A stretch of 64,000 nt of DNA from Ornithinimicrobium murale (GCF_003352835.1 NZ_QLVD01000010.1:222536-286535), one strand, 5' to 3'; shown: positions 36,663-45,171, counted from the first letter of the stretch. Numbers and translations: made by a program. The notes: generated from the letters alone by a model not told the origin.

Positions 36663-36729
36663 TCATGCGGTTTCGGTGTTGCAGGATTGGGGGCATAAGC
36701 CCGAGCTCCGCAACGCCGAGACCGCATGA
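36663..36729 (-). terminator. 20-bp stem-loop between rpsP and the amidohydrolase gene
   Basis: Arms 36663–36682 and 36710–36729 pair over 20 positions with two G·U pairs; the 27-nt loop holds a smaller GGGC-ATAA-GCCC hairpin (36691–36702). It lies 48 nt past the amidohydrolase stop. Most simply a terminator, but the AT-containing long stem and nested loop are unusual for one, so a structured RNA cannot be ruled out. Confidence 0.55.
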
Positions 36730-36776
36730 CCGACATGTGGGCGCAGGTCGCCGCGGCGGGTGTGCCGCTTGACCCG

Positions 36777-37889
36777 TCAGTGGTGGTGGCGTCCCTGCGA
36801 CTCGTGGGCGTGGCCGCGCAAGATGACCCGGTGCGGATCGGCCATCGTGCGCAGGTCCTCACGGGGGTCATCGCGATAGACCACCAGGTCTGCCGACTCC
36901 CCCTCGGCGATGCCGGGGCGACCTAGCCACTCTCGCGCGGCCCAGGTCGCGGCACCAATCGCCTCGAGGTTGCTCATGCCGGTCTTGGTCAGAGCCTCGA
37001 CCTCGCGGGCGACCAGGCCGTGCGGCAGCTGGCCGCCGGCATCGGTCCCGACATACACCGGCACGCCGGCCTCGCGGGCCTTGGCGACCGTCTCATAACG
37101 GCGTGCGTGCAGGTCACGCATGTGTGCGGCATACGAGGGGAACTTGGCCTCGCCGGCGTCCGCGAACTTCGGGAAGTTGTCGATGTTGATCAGGGTCGGC
37201 ACAATCGCGATCTGCTGCTCGGCGAAGGCGTCGATCGTGTCGTCCAGCAGCCCGGTCGCGTGCTCGATGCAGTCCGTCCCTGCCGCGGCGAAGTCCCGCA
37301 GCGACTGCTCACCGAAACAGTGGGCGGTGACCCGGGCTCCCTCCTCGTGCGCGGCCGCGATCGCAGCTGTGAGCTCCTCGAGGGGCCACAGGGTGCCCAG
37401 GTCACCGGTCTCGCGGTCGATCCAGTCACCGACCAGCTTGACCCAGCCGTCCCCGCGGCGGGCTTCCCGCCGGACATAGGTGACCAGGTCCTCTGGCTCG
37501 ATCTCGTGACCGAAGTTCCGCAGATAGCGCTTGGGGCGGGCGATGTGCCGCCCGGCCCGGATCAACCGCGGCAGGTCGTCCCGGTCATGGACCCACGAGG
37601 TGTCCAACGGGCTGCCGGCATCTCGCAGCAACAGTGCCCCGGCGTCGCGGTCGGCAAGCGCGTGCTCCTCGGCGCGCTCAGGCGTCACCGCACCGTGTGC
37701 TTCAAGACCCACGTGGCAGTGCGCGTCGACGAGCCCTGGCAGGACCCAACCCTGGATGGTCTCGGCCTCGCCCGCCAAGCCGCTCGGCGGGGTGAGACTG
37801 ATCCGCCCGTCCACGACCCACACCTCATCGAGCGTCTCCTCGGGTCCGACCAGGATCTGGCCGCGGACGTGCAGCACGGGCTTGCTCAT
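36777..37889 (-). CDS. Amidohydrolase superfamily protein
   Basis: 370-aa metal-dependent hydrolase. The composite beta-sandwich at both ends ([13 protein letters not shown] … [14 protein letters not shown]) surrounds a TIM barrel with the metal ligands in order: HCH in [11 protein letters not shown] (about 55–65), Lys in [11 protein letters not shown] (about 140–150), His in VTAHCFGE, His in CIEHATGL and Asp in [11 protein letters not shown]. This is the imidazolonepropionase/prolidase-like branch; substrate unknown. ATG 37889 has AGGA 4 nt upstream. A homologue occupies the rpsP–ffh interval in mycobacteria, as I recall, so it belongs to the conserved order. Confidence 0.88.
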   Translation of the reverse strand: MSKPVLHVRGQILVGPEETLDEVWVVDGRISLTPPSGLAGEAETIQGWVLPGLVDAHCHVGLEAHGAVTPERAEEHALADRDAGALLLRDAGSPLDTSWVHDRDDLPRLIRAGRHIARPKRYLRNFGHEIEPEDLVTYVRREARRGDGWVKLVGDWIDRETGDLGTLWPLEELTAAIAAAHEEGARVTAHCFGEQSLRDFAAAGTDCIEHATGLLDDTIDAFAEQQIAIVPTLINIDNFPKFADAGEAKFPSYAAHMRDLHARRYETVAKAREAGVPVYVGTDAGGQLPHGLVAREVEALTKTGMSNLEAIGAATWAAREWLGRPGIAEGESADLVVYRDDPREDLRTMADPHRVILRGHAHESQGRHHH

Positions 37890-37959
37890 CGGGTCCTGCC
37901 TCCTCGGGGTGGGTGCTGTCGGCAGGCTATCGGCCGGGGAGCGCGGGTGCCCGTCGGGT

Positions 37960-38556
37960 TCAGTCGATGAGGCGCGCGGCGCGCGCCGGCTCGGCATAGG
38001 CCAGCGCGAGCGATCCGACCGTCTCGTGGGCGTTCAGGCCGCTGGGGTTGGGCACGACCCACAGCCGGGATCCCTCGAACGACTCCGCCTGCTCCCCCAC
38101 CCGTGCGCCCCGCACCCCAAAAGCGCTGCGGTATGCCGTGATGCCGGCGACCGCGACGACCGCAGGTCGGGCATCGCGCACCGTGGCACGGAGGTGCTCA
38201 CCGCCCTCGCGCAACTCCGGCATCGTCAGCTCATCCGCCCGGGCCGTGGCCCGACGCACCAGGTTGGTGATGCCCAGGCCGCGCCCTCTGAGGTGCTGGC
38301 GGTCCTCCTCCGTCATGCCCGCTGACGGATCGATCCGGCGCTGCACGATCCCGGCCTCGAGCAGTGCGGGATAGAACCGGTTGCCCGGGTGGGCGAAGTG
38401 GGTCTGCGTGGCGGCGGTCCACAAGCCGGGGTTGATGCCGACGAACAACAGGCGCAGGCCCTGTCCCGCTGCGGGCAGCAGGTCCGGCACCTCGGTGTCC
38501 CGGAACGACTCCAGCTCGGCGCGGCTGAACCGGCCCGGTCGGGTAGCGGGTGGCAC
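37960..38556 (-). CDS. mug: G/U mismatch-specific uracil-DNA glycosylase (Mug/TDG-like)
   Basis: 198 aa. Excises uracil or ethenocytosine from mispairs. Motif 1 is LLFVGINPGLW (GINPG with the catalytic Asn, about 27–37), followed by FAHPGNRFYPALL; the DNA-intercalating motif is VVPNPSGLNAH (about 168–178). These fit the Mug/TDG family. GTG 38556 is chosen because TAGGCT sits 8 nt upstream and the conserved part starts soon after; the longer frame overlaps the divergent oxidoreductase promoter. Divergent from the FAD oxidoreductase, 64 nt between starts. Confidence 0.88.
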   Translation of the reverse strand: MPPATRPGRFSRAELESFRDTEVPDLLPAAGQGLRLLFVGINPGLWTAATQTHFAHPGNRFYPALLEAGIVQRRIDPSAGMTEEDRQHLRGRGLGITNLVRRATARADELTMPELREGGEHLRATVRDARPAVVAVAGITAYRSAFGVRGARVGEQAESFEGSRLWVVPNPSGLNAHETVGSLALAYAEPARAARLID

Positions 38557-38620
38557 GGTTCGGGAGCCTACCCGTGGGAGTGGACGGCGCACGCGGCGCC
38601 GTGGTGGATACCGTGTGCCC

Positions 38621-40129
38621 ATGAGAGTCGATGCCGTCGTCATCGGGGCCGGGCACAACGGCCTGACCGCAGCCGCCTACCTGGCCAGGGCCGGGCGCTC
38701 GGTCCTGATCCTGGAGCGGGCCGAGCACATCGGCGGGGCCGCACGCTCGGACCAGGTGTTCCCGGCCTACGACGCCCGGCTGTCGGCATACTCCTATCTG
38801 GTCAGCCTGCTGCCCGACCAGATCATCGAGGAGCTGGGTCTGGACCTGCAGCTGATCCGGCGTCGGATCAGCTCCTACACCCCGGTCGGGGACGGCGGGA
38901 TCCTGGTGGACAACGGCGACGCAGCCCGCACCGCGTCCGACCTCGGCGCCGACGCGCAGGCGTGGGACGACTTCTACGGCATGACCGGGGAGCTCGCCCA
39001 GAAACTGTTCCCCACGGTCACCGAACCGCTGCGCTCCAGCCAGGACGTGCGTGCGCTGGTCGGTGAGGAGGCCTGGCGTGACGTCGTCGAGCGGCCGCTG
39101 GGCGAGGCGATCGAACGCCGGTTCTCCTCCGACACCGTGCGCGGGATCGTGCTCACCGACGGGCTGATCGGCACGTTCGGCCGACCCGGCGACGCGGATC
39201 GCCTGGTCAACCGGTGCCTCCTGTATCACGTGATCGGGCGCGGCACCGGGGACTGGGACGTGCCGGTCGGCGGCATGGGAGCCGTGACTGACGGACTGCT
39301 GCGCACCGCCCAGTCGTATGGCGCGCAGTTGCGGACCTCGACCACTGTCACCGCGGTCTCGACGGACGGGAGCGAGGCGGTGGTCACCACTGCGGACGGG
39401 CTGGAGGTCCGCGCCGGGCAGGTCTTCGCCAACTGTGCGCCGAACGTCCTGGACCGCCTGCTCGGGGACGCACCGTCGCGGCCGGAGCCCGAGGGTGCCC
39501 AGCTCAAGATCAACATGCTGCTCTCCAGGCTCCCCGCGCTCCGGGACGACTCCGTCACCCCGGAGGAGGCCTTCGCCGGGACTTTCCACATCAACGAGGG
39601 CTACGGGCAGATCGCGACGGCCTACGCCCAGGCGGCGTCGGGACAGATTCCCGAGGTCCCGCCGTGTGAGGTGTACTGCCACAGCCTGTCCGACGACTCG
39701 ATCCTCGGACCGGACCTGGTTGCCGCCGGTGCGCACACCCTGACCCTGTTCGGCCTGCACATGCCGGCCCGGCTGTTCCGCGAGGATCCCGCGGGTGCCC
39801 GCGAGCGGGCGCTCGAGCTGACGCTGGCCTCGATCAACTCGGTGCTGGCCGAGCCGATCGAGGACTGCCTGCTGGCGCCCGACACCCTCGACGTGCGCAG
39901 CCCGCTGGACATCGAGGCCTCGGTCGGGATGCCCGGAGGGCACATCTTCCACGGGGACCTGCAGTGGCCGTTCGCCGAGTCCGAGGACGAGGTCGGGCGC
40001 TGGGGCACCGAGACGCGGCACGCCAACATCTTCCTCTGTGGGTCGGGTGCGCGACGCGGCGGTGCGGTCAGCGGCATCCCCGGTCGTGCCGCGGTCGCCG
40101 CCGCTCTGGGTGAGGAGGCGCTCGGCTGA
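38621..40129 (+). CDS. FAD-dependent oxidoreductase (phytoene desaturase/CrtI-like NAD(P)/FAD family)
   Basis: 502 aa. The N-terminal dinucleotide-binding signature is VDAVVIGAGHNGLTAAAYLARAG-type (GxGxxG, residues 8–13), then LILERAEHIGGAARSD. Middle blocks YSYLVSLLPDQII and GFAD-type GDWDVPVGGMGAVTDGLL (NAD(P)/FAD-binding fold II) and C-terminal LCGSGARRGGAVSGIPGRAA complete the phytoene dehydrogenase-like family. Substrate not determinable; these proteins often act on isoprenoids or amines. TACCGT lies 6 nt before ATG with no SD, so it is probably leaderless. No carotenoid genes nearby. Ends 86 nt before a broken Uma2 gene. Confidence 0.85.
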   Translation: MRVDAVVIGAGHNGLTAAAYLARAGRSVLILERAEHIGGAARSDQVFPAYDARLSAYSYLVSLLPDQIIEELGLDLQLIRRRISSYTPVGDGGILVDNGDAARTASDLGADAQAWDDFYGMTGELAQKLFPTVTEPLRSSQDVRALVGEEAWRDVVERPLGEAIERRFSSDTVRGIVLTDGLIGTFGRPGDADRLVNRCLLYHVIGRGTGDWDVPVGGMGAVTDGLLRTAQSYGAQLRTSTTVTAVSTDGSEAVVTTADGLEVRAGQVFANCAPNVLDRLLGDAPSRPEPEGAQLKINMLLSRLPALRDDSVTPEEAFAGTFHINEGYGQIATAYAQAASGQIPEVPPCEVYCHSLSDDSILGPDLVAAGAHTLTLFGLHMPARLFREDPAGARERALELTLASINSVLAEPIEDCLLAPDTLDVRSPLDIEASVGMPGGHIFHGDLQWPFAESEDEVGRWGTETRHANIFLCGSGARRGGAVSGIPGRAAVAAALGEEALG

Positions 40130-40214
40130 GGGCTGGCAGGGTTTGTGGACAGCTCCTGACCCAGGCCCAGGATCCGTGCCACCGTGGACGGCAGGGACCG
40201 GGAGGGGCACCACC

Positions 40215-40466
40215 GTGCTGGCCGTGGAGGTGCTCTCGCCCAGCACCCGGCACATCGTCCTCGGGCTCAAGCTGTCCCGCTACGAAGCGGCCGGCACCCC
40301 GGCCTACTGGGTCATCGACCCCGACGAGCCTGCTCTCCGCGCCTGGGAACTCCGGGAGCGCCGCTTCGTCCAGACGGCGCATGTGTCAGGCGAGGAGCTG
40401 GCGCAGCTCACGCAGCTCTGGGCCCTCGAGATCGTCCCGAACAGGCTGGTCGAGGACCTGCGCTGA
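40215..40466 (+). pseudogene. Uma2/DUF820 endonuclease remnant, N-terminal half missing
   Basis: 83 codons from GTG 40215. VEVLSPSTRHIVLGLKLSRYEAAGTPAYWVIDPDEPALRAWEL is the second half of a Uma2-type nuclease (EVLSPST, K…Y and YWVIDP are hallmarks); intact members are ~180–200 aa and need an upstream Asp-bearing strand that I cannot find in any frame before 40215. A GGAGGGG sequence 7 nt before the GTG means a truncated product could still be made. Likely decay of a once complete gene, since Uma2 genes are multicopy and often mobile in actinobacteria. Confidence 0.7.
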
Positions 40467-40488
40467 GTGCACGGGACCCGAACACATG

Positions 40489-40537
40489 GGTCGACAACCT
40501 GCGTCGACCTGTTCGCGTCCTGCCGTGTGGGCAGGAC
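40489..40537 (-). terminator. Two tandem hairpins after ffh
   Basis: Perfect 8-bp stem GTCCTGCC (40517–40524) / GGCAGGAC (40530–40537), 5-nt loop, begins 7 nt past the ffh stop on the minus strand; a second perfect 7-bp stem GGTCGAC (40489–40495) / GTCGACC (40503–40509) follows. Confidence 0.65.
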
Positions 40538-40543
40538 TGCCGC

Positions 40544-42175
40544 CTATCTCCCGTCGTTCTTGAGGAACTTGTCGAAGCCGGCCGGCAGTTTGAGGTTGGA
40601 CAGGTCCTGCTCCGATGGCTCCTCAGTGCCACCCGGCAGACCGAAGGCGCTGCCCAGCGCGTTGCCGCGGGACTCCTCGGCCTTCTGAGCGGCCAGCCGC
40701 TCCTGCTCGGCCCGCTTGGCGGGGTTGCCGCTCTTGCCCTTCTTGCGCTGCGGCTTCTGCTTGGCCTTGCCACCACCGGCGCCCATGCCGGGCATCCCCG
40801 GCATCCCCGGCATGCCGCCACCGCCCTTGCGCATCTGCCGCATCATCTTCTGCGCCTGACCGAACCGCTCCAGCAGCTGGTTGACCTCGGAGGTCGAGAC
40901 CCCAGAACCCTTGGCGATGCGGGCGCGGCGGGACCCGTTGATCTGCTTGGGGTGGGCACGCTCGAACGGCGTCATCGAGCGGACCATTGCCTCGACCCGG
41001 TCGAACTCCTTGTCATCGAGCGAGTCCAGCTGAGCGCGCATCTGCTGCATCCCGGGCATCATGCCGAGCATCTGCTTCAGCGAGCCCATCTTCTTGATGG
41101 CCTGCATCTGCTCCAGGAAGTCGGTGAAGGTGAAGTCCTCCTCCGAGAGGAACTTGCGCGCCATCTCCCGCTGCTGCGCCTGGTCGAAGGCCTTCTCAGC
41201 CTGCTCGATCAGGGTCAGCACATCACCCATGTCCAGGATCCGGCTGGCCATCCGGTCCGGGTGGAAGGTCTCGAAGTCGGTGACCTTCTCGCCGGTGGAG
41301 GCGAACAGGATCGGCTGTCCCGTCACCGTCGCCACGGACAGCGCTGCACCACCGCGCGCGTCACCATCGAGCTTGGTGAGCACGGTGCCGGTGAGTCCCA
41401 CACCCTCAGCGAAAGCCTTGGCCGTGTCGACGGCAGCCTGACCGATCATCGCGTCGATGACGAACAGCACCTCGTGGGCGTTGGTCTCCATCCGGATGTC
41501 GTGGGCCTGACGCATCAGGTCGACATCAACGGCCAACCGGCCGGCGGTGTCGATGATGACCACGTCATGACCCTTGTCGCGGGCGTGTGCCACACCGTCG
41601 ACCGCGACGTCGATCGGGTCACCGAACGAGCGCGTGCCCTCACCGGACTCCAGCGCGGCGTCGTGCCCGAAGACGTTGCCCCGCTCGGGCGCGAAGACCG
41701 CAACCCCTGCCCGCTCCCCCACGACCTCCAGCTGCGTGACGGCGTTGGGCCGCTGCAGGTCGGCCGCGATCAGCAGCGGAGCGTGCCCCTGCTCCTTGAG
41801 CCAGTGCCCGAGCTTGCCCGCCAGCGTGGTCTTGCCCGACCCCTGCAGACCGGCCAGCATGATGACCGTCGGCGGGTTCTTGGCCAGGTTGAGGCGCCGA
41901 GTCTGCCCACCGAGGATGCTGACGAGCTCCTCGTTGACGATCTTGACGACCTGCTGGCCAGGGTTGAGTGCCTTGGAGACCTCGGCGCCGAGCGCACGCT
42001 CGCGGATGCTGCCCGTGAACTGCTTGACGACCGGCAGCGCGACATCGGCGTCGAGCAGCGCCATCCGAATGTCTCGGACGGTCTTGTTCACGTCGGTCTC
42101 GGACAGGGTCCCTTTGCGCTTGAGGTTGCGGAAGGTGTCTGTCAGACGGTCGGAGAGGCTGTTGAACACCCCCAC
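40544..42175 (-). CDS. ffh: Signal recognition particle protein Ffh
   Basis: GTPase that with 4.5S RNA delivers signal-bearing nascent chains to FtsY. 543 aa. NG domain: MGVFNSLSDRLTDTFRNLKRKG start, G1 GLQGSGKTTLAGKL (about 107–120), IDTAGRLAVD (G3), TKLDGDARGG (G4, about 247–256). M domain from ~300: FTDFLEQMQAIKKMGSLKQM and SRRARIAKGSGVS bind SRP RNA and signal sequence. The C-terminus has a Met/Gly-Pro repeat MPGMPGMPGMG and a basic tail. GTG 42175. Separated from ftsY by the DUF2236 gene on the other strand. Confidence 0.97.
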   Translation of the reverse strand: MGVFNSLSDRLTDTFRNLKRKGTLSETDVNKTVRDIRMALLDADVALPVVKQFTGSIRERALGAEVSKALNPGQQVVKIVNEELVSILGGQTRRLNLAKNPPTVIMLAGLQGSGKTTLAGKLGHWLKEQGHAPLLIAADLQRPNAVTQLEVVGERAGVAVFAPERGNVFGHDAALESGEGTRSFGDPIDVAVDGVAHARDKGHDVVIIDTAGRLAVDVDLMRQAHDIRMETNAHEVLFVIDAMIGQAAVDTAKAFAEGVGLTGTVLTKLDGDARGGAALSVATVTGQPILFASTGEKVTDFETFHPDRMASRILDMGDVLTLIEQAEKAFDQAQQREMARKFLSEEDFTFTDFLEQMQAIKKMGSLKQMLGMMPGMQQMRAQLDSLDDKEFDRVEAMVRSMTPFERAHPKQINGSRRARIAKGSGVSTSEVNQLLERFGQAQKMMRQMRKGGGGMPGMPGMPGMGAGGGKAKQKPQRKKGKSGNPAKRAEQERLAAQKAEESRGNALGSAFGLPGGTEEPSEQDLSNLKLPAGFDKFLKNDGR

Positions 42176-42236
42176 AGGTTAACCGCTGACGCCAGCCAGA
42201 CCGTCCTCCCCGCCTCCAGGCTGCAGAATGGGCGGT

Positions 42237-43124
42237 ATGCCGTTGCGTCGCCGCCTCGCCGCGGCCCTCCGTTCCCGCGTGGCCGGCCCGGACGCCGACC
42301 GGCGCGCCGCCGCGATCTGGCTCGCGCCGGGCGAGCGGAGGTTCGCGCCGAACGACCCGATCTGCCGGGTGCACAACCACGCCGGGATGTATGCCGGTGG
42401 GTTGCGTGCCCTGCTGCTGCAGTCACTGCATCCGCTGGCCATGGCGGGCGTCGGGGAGCACTCCGGCTATCGCGGGGACCCGTGGGGCCGACTGCAGCGG
42501 ACCAGCGAGTTCATCGCGATGACCACGTTCGGTCCCGTCGAGGGCGCCCAGCGGATGGTCGAGCACATCGACCGGGTCCACGGCACCGTCTCGGGGACCG
42601 CGCCCGATGGACGCGCGTACCACGCCCGCGACCCGCACCTGCTCACCTGGGTGCACATCGCGGAGATCGACTCGTTCCTGGTCGCCCACCAGCGCTATGC
42701 CCGCACCCCGCTCACCCCCGCGGAGGCAGACACCTACGTGGCCCAGACCGGCTGGGCTGCCGGCGAGCTGGGCGTGCCCGACCCTCCGCAGACCGTCGCC
42801 GACCTGCGGAGGCGCCTGTCGGCATACCGGCCTGAGCTCGAGGTCACCGACGGGGCCCGGGACGCAGCCGCCTTCCTTCTCCGGGAGCCGCCGCTGCCGA
42901 TCGCGGCGCGGCCGGGCTACTGGCTCCTGGCGGCGGGCGCCGTGTCGATGCTGCCGGACTACGCCAAGGACCTGCTGGGGCTGCGGGTGGGCGGTCCGCT
43001 GGGTTCGGTCGTGGAGCGGCTGGTCCTCACCCCGGCGGGACGGCTCGGCACCGCTGCCGTCGGCTGGGCGCTGAGCGAGCCCTCGGATCCGCGCAACTCG
43101 CCGGGCAGCTCCGCCGTGTCCTGA
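42237..43124 (+). CDS. DUF2236 / MpaB-family oxygenase-like protein
   Basis: 295 aa. Conserved family blocks: ALLLQSLHPLAMAGVGEHSGY (about 60–80), RLQRTSEFIAMTTFG (about 87–101), VHGTVSGTAPDGRAYHARDPHLLTWVHIAEIDSFL with the Arg/Asp/His residues that bind heme b in the related latex-clearing and MpaB proteins. So a heme-dependent oxygenase-like enzyme is the family-level guess; substrate unknown. ATG 42237 is preferred because CAGAAT lies 7 nt before it; ATG 42228 is in frame too. It is inserted between ffh and ftsY on the opposite strand and ends 6 nt from the ftsY stop. Confidence 0.82.
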   Translation: MPLRRRLAAALRSRVAGPDADRRAAAIWLAPGERRFAPNDPICRVHNHAGMYAGGLRALLLQSLHPLAMAGVGEHSGYRGDPWGRLQRTSEFIAMTTFGPVEGAQRMVEHIDRVHGTVSGTAPDGRAYHARDPHLLTWVHIAEIDSFLVAHQRYARTPLTPAEADTYVAQTGWAAGELGVPDPPQTVADLRRRLSAYRPELEVTDGARDAAAFLLREPPLPIAARPGYWLLAAGAVSMLPDYAKDLLGLRVGGPLGSVVERLVLTPAGRLGTAAVGWALSEPSDPRNSPGSSAVS

Positions 43125-43130
43125 TGCGCG

Positions 43131-44327
43131 TCAGCCGATGATGGCGTCGACGAAGGCCTCGGGGTCGAACGGGGCCAGGTCGTCGGGTCCCTCACCGAGC
43201 CCGACCAGCTTGACGGGGACGCCCAGGCGGCGCTGCACATTGACCACGATCCCGCCCTTGGCCGTGCCGTCCAGCTTGCTCAGCACGATGCCGGTGATGT
43301 TGACGGCCTCACCGAAGACCTCCGCCTGGCGCATCCCGTTCTGACCGGTCGTCGCGTCCAGGACGAGCAGCACCTCATCGATCGGGCTCTGCTTCTCCAC
43401 GACCCGCTTGACCTTGGACAGCTCGTCCATCAGACCCGCCTTGTTGTGCAGCCGGCCGGCGGTGTCGATGATGACCGCGTCCGCCTCGTACTCCTGGGCC
43501 GACTTCACGGCGTCGAAGGCCACCGAGGCGGGATCGGCGCCCTCGCGGTGGGACCGCACCGTCGGCACGCCGACCCGCTCGCCCCAGGTCTGCAGCTGGT
43601 CGGCCGCCGCCGCGCGGAAGGTGTCGGCGGCTCCCAGGATGACGTCCTTGTCCTCTGCCACCAGCACACGGGCCAGCTTGCCGACGGTCGTGGTCTTGCC
43701 GGTGCCGTTGACACCGACGACCAGGATCACCGAGGGACGATCGCCCACCCGGCTGGCGGCCACCCGACGGTCCATGGACGGGTCGACCAGGGCGAGGAGC
43801 TCCGCGCGCAGCCAACCCTTGACGACCTCAGGGTCGGTGGCACCGTCCACCCGAACCCGGGTGCGCAGCTTCTCGACCAGCTCGTTGGTGGCCTCCACAC
43901 CGAGGTCTGCCTGCAGGAGGGTGTCCTCGACGTCCTCCCACGACTGCTCGTCCAGGCCACCGCTGGAGAGCAGCGCCAGCAGGGCGTTGCCGATGGCGTT
44001 GTTGGAGCGTGCCAGGCGGGCTCGCAGCCGGGCCAGCCGCCCGCGTGCCGATGCGGGCTTCTCCAGGGTCGGGGTGGCCGGCTCCGGTTCGACGTCGACC
44101 GCGACACCGCCCCCGACATCCTCGACCGGCTCACCGGCTGGGGGCTCGGCCCGGTCACCGTCGCGCGCCTCCTCGACCGGTGGCGCGGCGGGGGGCCGCT
44201 CGATCGTTGTGCTGTCGCCCTTGCGTCCGCGGCCCCCGCGGACGAGGCCGACGATGACGGCCAGCCCGGCCAGGGCCACCAGGGTGGCGACGGTCAGGTA
44301 CTCCCACAAACTGTCCACACCCGTCAT
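43131..44327 (-). CDS. ftsY: SRP receptor FtsY
   Basis: Membrane-attached GTPase that receives Ffh–ribosome complexes. 398 aa from ATG 44327. One N-terminal transmembrane helix (YLTVATLVALAGLAVIVGLV, about 9–28), an acidic/proline linker (A domain) to ~100, then the NG core: NNAIGNALLALLSSG, G1 VGVNGTGKTTTVGKLA (about 205–220), DTFRAAAADQL, IDTAGRLHNKAGLMDEL, DATTGQN and SKLDGTAKGGI. The frame remains open for 107 more codons upstream through four 60-bp repeats, but the homologous region starts here. Confidence 0.95.
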   Translation of the reverse strand: MTGVDSLWEYLTVATLVALAGLAVIVGLVRGGRGRKGDSTTIERPPAAPPVEEARDGDRAEPPAGEPVEDVGGGVAVDVEPEPATPTLEKPASARGRLARLRARLARSNNAIGNALLALLSSGGLDEQSWEDVEDTLLQADLGVEATNELVEKLRTRVRVDGATDPEVVKGWLRAELLALVDPSMDRRVAASRVGDRPSVILVVGVNGTGKTTTVGKLARVLVAEDKDVILGAADTFRAAAADQLQTWGERVGVPTVRSHREGADPASVAFDAVKSAQEYEADAVIIDTAGRLHNKAGLMDELSKVKRVVEKQSPIDEVLLVLDATTGQNGMRQAEVFGEAVNITGIVLSKLDGTAKGGIVVNVQRRLGVPVKLVGLGEGPDDLAPFDPEAFVDAIIG

Positions 44328-44400
44328 TCTCACAGACACCGAGGGTGCCGGTTCCACTGCCTCTGGGCCCTTGTCGGTGGCCCGGCCGGCCGGGCCATGG

Positions 44401-44640
44401 CGGCTCTTGCGCTCTGCGCCCGAGGTCACATAGCGCCACTTCTGCAGAGCCGAGACTGGCCGACTCCTGCGCTCTGCACCTGAGGTCACATAGCGCCACT
44501 TCTGCAGAGCCGAGGGGGGCCGACTCCTCCGCTCTGCACCTGAGGTCACATAGCGCCACTTCTGCAGAGCCGAGAGGGGCCGACTTCTGCGCTCTGCACC
44601 TGAGGTCACATAGCGCCACTTCTGCAGAGCCGAGGGGGCG
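44401..44640. repeat. Four tandem 60-bp repeats upstream of ftsY
   Basis: Period is exactly 60 bp (44401, 44461, 44521, 44581); copies 2–4 are nearly identical and copy 1 slightly diverged. Each unit contains an 8-bp inverted repeat, GCTCTGCA / TGCAGAGC (for copy 2: 44471–44478 and 44503–44510), separated by 24 nt that include TCACATAGCGCCACTT. As 60 is a multiple of 3, the minus-strand frame in register with ftsY stays open through all copies and would read SALQKWRYVTSGAERRSRP each time. It starts 73 nt upstream of the ftsY ATG, inside its likely leader. Confidence 0.9.
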
Positions 44641-44775
44641 ATCCACACCGACTGCAGAACCGGGAGCCTGCGGGATGGCCTCGCCGTCGCCCGGACACCC
44701 GTCAGGGCGCGCCCCGACCGCGAACGTCAAGCCCGGGTGTTGACGTGGTGTGGAGGAGTGTGTGGCGTCGTGTGG

Positions 44776-44837
44776 GGAGGACGCGCTACGTGGTGCCGAG
44801 AGGAGGCGCTACGGCGCGTGGGAAGGAGAGGCGCTAC
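44776..44837. repeat. Three short direct repeats with core GCGCTAC
   Basis: GCGCTAC at 44783–44789, 44806–44812 and 44831–44837, each preceded by a GGAGG/GAGG purine run; spacing 23 and 25 nt. The last copy overlaps the stop codon of the small membrane protein gene. The core resembles GGCGCTATGTG, found on the opposite strand in the 60-bp repeats 140 nt away. Confidence 0.55.
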
Positions 44838-45043
44838 TTGCGGACGTTCGGGAGGGTCCCGCGAGCGGCCTTCTCGCCGCGGTGCAGCAGGGCGTCCTGA
44901 CGGCGTCGGGCATCGGCCAGGATCTCCTCGCCCTCCGGCGTGAGCACCTGGCGCCCGTCCCGTCTGGCCTCCACGGCAACGAAGCCCACGACGAGTCCCC
45001 CGAGGGCCACACACACGATCATGGCCAGCACCAACGCGATCAT
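44834..45043 (-). CDS. Small single-span membrane protein of unknown function
   Basis: 69 aa. Starts MIALVLAMIVCVALGGLVVGFVAVEARRDGR: one hydrophobic helix, then a basic stop-transfer and an acidic/basic soluble tail (LTPEGEEILADARRRQDALL). N-out or N-in topology not certain; positive-inside suggests the tail is cytosolic. No family recognised. ATG 45043 is supported by a well-formed promoter with −10 CACGAT 7 nt upstream (leaderless). It sits alone between smc and ftsY on the minus strand. Confidence 0.6.
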   Translation of the reverse strand: MIALVLAMIVCVALGGLVVGFVAVEARRDGRQVLTPEGEEILADARRRQDALLHRGEKAARGTLPNVRK

Positions 45044-45050
45044 GGTCACA

Positions 45051-45079
45051 ATCGTGCAACGATTTGGGGGCAGCGCCAA
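45051..45079 (-). promoter_or_regulatory. Promoter of the small membrane protein gene
   Basis: Minus strand: TTGGCG (45079→45074), 17-nt spacer, CACGAT (45056→45051), 7 nt to ATG. Confidence 0.5.
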
Positions 45080-45171
45080 ATCACCGCGCCGTGCACAGTG
45101 CGACGCATGTGACAGAAGTGACATTGGGCCGACGGACTGAGAGCGCGCAGGCGGCTCCGACCCGCCCGCGG

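Noticed and set aside
40184..42835. 883-codon open frame on the plus strand
   Set aside because: Antisense shadow of ffh: codon use and third-position GC are wrong for a gene, and it lacks any family motif. The minus-strand Ffh explains the region fully.
44328..44648. N-terminal extension of FtsY through the 60-bp repeats (107 extra residues)
   Set aside because: Would place four SALQKWRYVTSGAERRSRP repeats before the membrane helix; no FtsY I know has this and the ATG at 44327 starts the normal protein. Kept as a repeat finding since translation is not excluded.
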